In this document: piece after piece, positions 28,918 to 32,587 of the stretch
How the letters are laid out: each line of letters starts with the position of its first letter
Position numbering within the stretch: position 1 is the stretch's first letter
Assembly: GCA_027483405.1 (NCBI GenBank)
Contig: JAIXUU010000311.1
Location: 1 to 32,587 of the forward strand
Length of the DNA stretch: 32,587 bases
Source: Planctomyces sp.
Lineage (GTDB): Bacteria; Planctomycetota; Planctomycetia; Planctomycetales; Planctomycetaceae
Direction: 5' to 3'
Position numbers and translations under genes: made by a program
The notes under the pieces: generated by a model
Database searches by the model: none
What the model was told of the DNA's origin: nothing
What the model saw: the letters and a program-made list of their open reading frames with translations, nothing else

Positions 28918-29179
28918 TTGGTCAAAGAACTTGATCGCGAATTCAAAGGCACCATCCACACCAAGAGCCAGTTGCGACCGCATGGACGTCGTTTGCCCTC
29001 GGCACACAGCGACTGTTGCCGCAATACACCGTCGTGACTTCGTATTCGGCGGTTCATCTTTTTTCGCCGAAATAATTAGGGATTTTGACATCGAGTGCTT
29101 ACGATTCTGGTTGCCAAGGCGATTCTACTTGGCTGTCGCGGACAGAGAATGTTTCTCTCATTAACGAAGGTGAACCAAC

Positions 29180-31057
29180 ATGTTGCGGAGTATGAAAATC
29201 CACGCCATCCTAGTTCTTGCAGCCGGTGCGCTGTTGGGATACGCGGCCGCATCCAGCAACGTCCTTCCAGGCCGGCCTGCGGACGCCTCTCCCCCCAAGT
29301 CGCAGTTGGCGAGCAGCAAGGCGAGTGAATCCTCGCCTTCCCCCTACGGCACGGACGAAGACGCACGAGGCGTTTTGATCGCGCAGGCCGAAACCAAGGC
29401 AGCAGCCCAGAAGCAGCCACCGGCCACCGGCAAGAAACCGAACATTCTCTTCATCATGGGCGATGACATTGGCTGGATGCAGCCCAGTTGCTATCACCGC
29501 GGACTGATGGTGGGCGAGACACCGAACATCGACCGGATCGCTAACGAAGGCGGGATGTTCATGCATTACTACGCCGAGTCGAGCTGCACGGCGGGACGCA
29601 CCGCGTTCATCACCGGCATGCACCCCTATCGCGCGGGCATGGTCATGCCGCAGTTGCCCGGCGCGATCTCGTATTTGCGCCCCGGCACACCGTGTCTGGC
29701 AAAATTCCTATTGAACCTCGGCTACAACACCGGGCAGTTTGGCAAAAACCATCTCGGCGACCATCCTGATTCCTTGCCCACCGCGCATGGCTTCCAAGAG
29801 TTCTGGGGCTACCTCTACCACCTCGACGCGATGCAGCAGGTCAGTTTCCCGGACGTCAACAGCAGCCCGCTCGTGCAGGGCGTCGTGCCACCGATGAAGA
29901 TGGTTCCAATTCCCGGCATCCCGCCAACGCCCGGTGAGATCGATCCGAAAGACGGCGTTTGCATGGCTGCTCCTAGGCCGGTTCTTTGGATGAAGTCTTC
30001 GGACGGCACCGCCAAGAATCAGATGGGCAAAGACGAAGGTCCGCTGACTCTCGAGCGCTCCAAGACAATAGACGAGGAAATCTCCGCGCACGTTGTCGAT
30101 TTCTTGGATCGCAATGACCCCGAGAAGACCAACAAGCCATTTTTCTGCTGGTATAATCCCGCCCGGATGCATGTTACGACCGTGCTGTCGCAGAAGTACC
30201 TGGACATGCTCGGCACCAAGGGCGGCAAGGATTGGGGCATCAACGAAGTCGGTATGAAGCAGATGGATGACAACATAGGCGTCGTCCTCAAGAAGCTCGA
30301 AGATATGGGCGAGCTGGACAACACCATTATCGTCTTCACCACTGACAACGGCGCAGAGGTGCAGACCTTCCCGGACGGCGGCGTTACCCCGTTCAAAGCT
30401 GGGAAACTTAGCACTTGGGAAGGTGGCATGCGCGCTCCCTGCGTTGTCCGCTGGCCGGGCGTCATCAAGCCGGGCACGGTCTACAAGGAGATGTTCGCCT
30501 CGTTGGATTGGCTGCCTACCTTAGTGGAAATCGCCGGCGGCCCTAAAGGTGACGAGCTGAACAAACAGATCATGGCCGGAAAATATGAAGGGATCGTCAA
30601 GACCAAGCTTGATGGCACCAACCAACTCGCCTACCTCACCGGCAAGTCGGAGAAATCGGCTCGCGACACTTTCTTCTACTATCAGGGCACCGTCCCCTCG
30701 GCCGTGCGTTACAAGAACTGGAAGTTCTACTACACCATGATGGGGTCTGAGGGCATTGATGCGCTTAATGCACCCATGACATTCCACTGGACCCAGGTTC
30801 AAAACATCATGAGGGATCCCTTCGAGGATAATGTCGGGGCCGAACAAAAGGGTGCAATGGCGATCGGCGGTGCCTTGGCCGCACCGAGCACCGCGTATCT
30901 GTATGACTGGAATCTCCTGCCCATAGGCCAGCTTCTCTGGGAGAAGGAACTCATGTCCTACATCGACTACCCACCGCTCCAGCTCGCCGCGAGCTACAAC
31001 CTCGAACAGGTTCTCCAGCAGGTACGGGAGATGGGCAAAAATCACCCGAGCAAATAA
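29180..31057 (+). CDS. Arylsulfatase (sulfatase family, Cys type)
   Basis: KPNILFIMGDDIGWMQPSCYHRGLMVGETPNIDRIANEG; formylglycine motif CTAGR in ESSCTAGRTAFITGMHPYRAGM; IIVFTTDNGAE. N-terminal signal/anchor. Confidence 0.93.
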   Translation: MLRSMKIHAILVLAAGALLGYAAASSNVLPGRPADASPPKSQLASSKASESSPSPYGTDEDARGVLIAQAETKAAAQKQPPATGKKPNILFIMGDDIGWMQPSCYHRGLMVGETPNIDRIANEGGMFMHYYAESSCTAGRTAFITGMHPYRAGMVMPQLPGAISYLRPGTPCLAKFLLNLGYNTGQFGKNHLGDHPDSLPTAHGFQEFWGYLYHLDAMQQVSFPDVNSSPLVQGVVPPMKMVPIPGIPPTPGEIDPKDGVCMAAPRPVLWMKSSDGTAKNQMGKDEGPLTLERSKTIDEEISAHVVDFLDRNDPEKTNKPFFCWYNPARMHVTTVLSQKYLDMLGTKGGKDWGINEVGMKQMDDNIGVVLKKLEDMGELDNTIIVFTTDNGAEVQTFPDGGVTPFKAGKLSTWEGGMRAPCVVRWPGVIKPGTVYKEMFASLDWLPTLVEIAGGPKGDELNKQIMAGKYEGIVKTKLDGTNQLAYLTGKSEKSARDTFFYYQGTVPSAVRYKNWKFYYTMMGSEGIDALNAPMTFHWTQVQNIMRDPFEDNVGAEQKGAMAIGGALAAPSTAYLYDWNLLPIGQLLWEKELMSYIDYPPLQLAASYNLEQVLQQVREMGKNHPSK

Positions 31058-31082
31058 GACGCCGGGCGAGTGTGACATCACG

Positions 31083-31112
31083 AGCGGGGCGGTTAACATC
31101 AGCCGCCCCGCT
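31083..31112 (+). other. Intercistronic GC-rich hairpin
   Basis: AGCGGGGCGG (31083..31092) / CCGCCCCGCT (31103..31112), 10-nt loop, between the sulfatase stop and HAD start; no T-run follows. Confidence 0.5.
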
Positions 31113-31152
31113 GCTAATTGCGACTCTCATTCCACGAACACTGGCAACAATT

Positions 31153-32148
31153 ATGAAATCGTTCCTAATCAACGTCTTTGCCGCGACGGTATGCGTGATT
31201 CTATTCTTGGCCTCAACCATTCGCGCTGAGACCGACCCGCTCCCATCTTGGAACGACGGGCCGACCAAGAAGGCAATCACCGACTTTGTCACCATCGTTA
31301 CGACCAAAGGCGGGCCGGACTTCGTAAAACCCAACGAACGTATTGCCACATTTGACAACGATGGCACGCTCTGGACCGAAAAACCTGTCTACACACACGC
31401 CTTTGCGTTGCTGGATCGCGTAAAGGAGCAAATAGCTACCGACCAGACGCTCAAAGATCGGCAGCCTTATAAATCCATTGCCGCTAAAGACAAGGAATAC
31501 TTCGCAGCGCTCTACGAAAATCAAGAACTGGACACATTGGCTGACGAGCTGGTCGCACTGCCGTTCGGTGGCATGACCACCGAGGAATACGCCGACTGGA
31601 ACCGCGCCTGGTTGAAGAAGTGGAAGCATCCCAAATTCGGTGTTGGCGTCCAATCGCTGACGTACCAGCCCATGGTCGAGTTGATCCGCTATCTTGAGGT
31701 GAACGAATTCAAGGTCTTCATCTTCACGGCAGACGAAGGCACATTCCTGCGGCTCGTCTCACAGGAGCTTTACGGTCTCCCGCCCGACCGAGTGTATGGC
31801 TCGCACGTGCGGACAGACTATTTGGCCGAAGGAGACAAAGCAGGGTTAGTCCGCTCTTATCGGGTTGATTACATCAATAACTGGGCCGGCAAACCTCGCC
31901 TGATCGAGCAGGTCATCGGCGCCCGTCCGATTTTCGCAGCTGGCAACTCGAACGGAGACGAACACATGCTGCAATGGACCGCCCGGCAGGAACGTCGCTC
32001 GATGTCCCTGCTCGTTCATCACACCGATGCCGAACGGGAGTACGCCTACGACACGCACACCGATAAAGTTTTGCCACTTGCCAAGAAGGAGAATTGGACC
32101 GTCGTCGATATGAAGAACGACTGGAAAACGATCTTCCCGTCCAAGTAA
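31153..32148 (+). CDS. Secreted HAD-family hydrolase
   Basis: Signal peptide MKSFLINVFAATVCVILFLASTIRAET (ATG 31153); FDNDGTLW motif I; FIFTADEGTF; IFAAGNSNGDEHML motif IV-like. Confidence 0.85.
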   Translation: MKSFLINVFAATVCVILFLASTIRAETDPLPSWNDGPTKKAITDFVTIVTTKGGPDFVKPNERIATFDNDGTLWTEKPVYTHAFALLDRVKEQIATDQTLKDRQPYKSIAAKDKEYFAALYENQELDTLADELVALPFGGMTTEEYADWNRAWLKKWKHPKFGVGVQSLTYQPMVELIRYLEVNEFKVFIFTADEGTFLRLVSQELYGLPPDRVYGSHVRTDYLAEGDKAGLVRSYRVDYINNWAGKPRLIEQVIGARPIFAAGNSNGDEHMLQWTARQERRSMSLLVHHTDAEREYAYDTHTDKVLPLAKKENWTVVDMKNDWKTIFPSK

Positions 32149-32231
32149 AACCGGCGGATAGACATCCTTCGAAGCGCAGCGAAGAGCTGATGAGGAATGC
32201 AGCTCTCTACCTCACTTTTTCAGGTCTTCCC

Positions 32232-32489
32232 ATGCGTGTCTGGCTGCTGATTGGCTGTTTGTGGTTGTTGGTTTCTCCGTTTGTTGCCCAGGACGAACCT
32301 ACGCAGCGGGTGGCGGCTGTGGTGAACATACCCGGCTGTGTGGCGGTTTGGGATTTTATGAAGCGGGAACCTGTAGATGAGCGGCGGTTTCTGGCACAGC
32401 GCCTCCGCGCCAGATCGTTCATGATCCAACTCATCGCCGAGGTCGCGTCGATACGCATCCTGAACGCTTCAAATTGCCCACTCACATAA
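32232..32489 (+). pseudogene. Truncated secreted protein
   Basis: MRVWLLIGCLWLLVSPFVAQDEPTQRVAAVVNIPGCVAVWDFMKREPVDERRFLAQ has a signal peptide and a plausible domain start, then shifts in character and stops after a few dozen residues. Confidence 0.35.
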
Positions 32490-32587
32490 ACGGCCAGCGG
32501 AGAGGATACAAACCTCTACTGAATAAGGAATACAGGTAGCTCGACGACGAGCAACCTATGCCACTCTGCGATCTGTTTATTGCACAA

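Overview
This 32.6 kb window looks like a Planctomycetes chromosome segment. That assignment is inferred from the gene repertoire: Gfo/Idh/MocA and FAD oxidoreductases with twin-arginine leaders, a sulfatase, Uma2, secreted Tyr/His/Pro-rich proteins, and an LptD-like barrel. Recognisable genes: an Uma2-type gene carrying one in-frame TGA; a very large FtsX-type permease; a TIGR03364-like FAD oxidoreductase; ruvX/yqgF; an LptD/OstA-like protein; a divergent DgkA-like membrane protein; a type IIA topoisomerase pair (ParC/GyrA-like and ParE/GyrB-like); three consecutive small secreted proteins; a Gfo/Idh/MocA oxidoreductase; a Cys-Ala-Pro repeat protein; a GAF-SpoIIE phosphatase; sdaA; a second FAD oxidoreductase; and a probable accessory islet with a DUF1016/YhcG remnant, an arylsulfatase, a HAD hydrolase and a truncated gene. 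The best leads for something undescribed are: (i) a candidate structured RNA on the minus strand at about 21.75-22.0 kb, with a 12-bp stem capped by a cUACGg tetraloop and a strong intrinsic terminator; (ii) the Cys-Ala-Pro repeat protein just upstream of it; (iii) the secreted-protein triplet; (iv) two families of dispersed hairpin repeats, each with two copies here, plus other intergenic palindromes; (v) a DgkA-like protein whose catalytic positions look replaced. No CRISPR array, rRNA or tRNA was recognised. All calls are by eye, without database searches.
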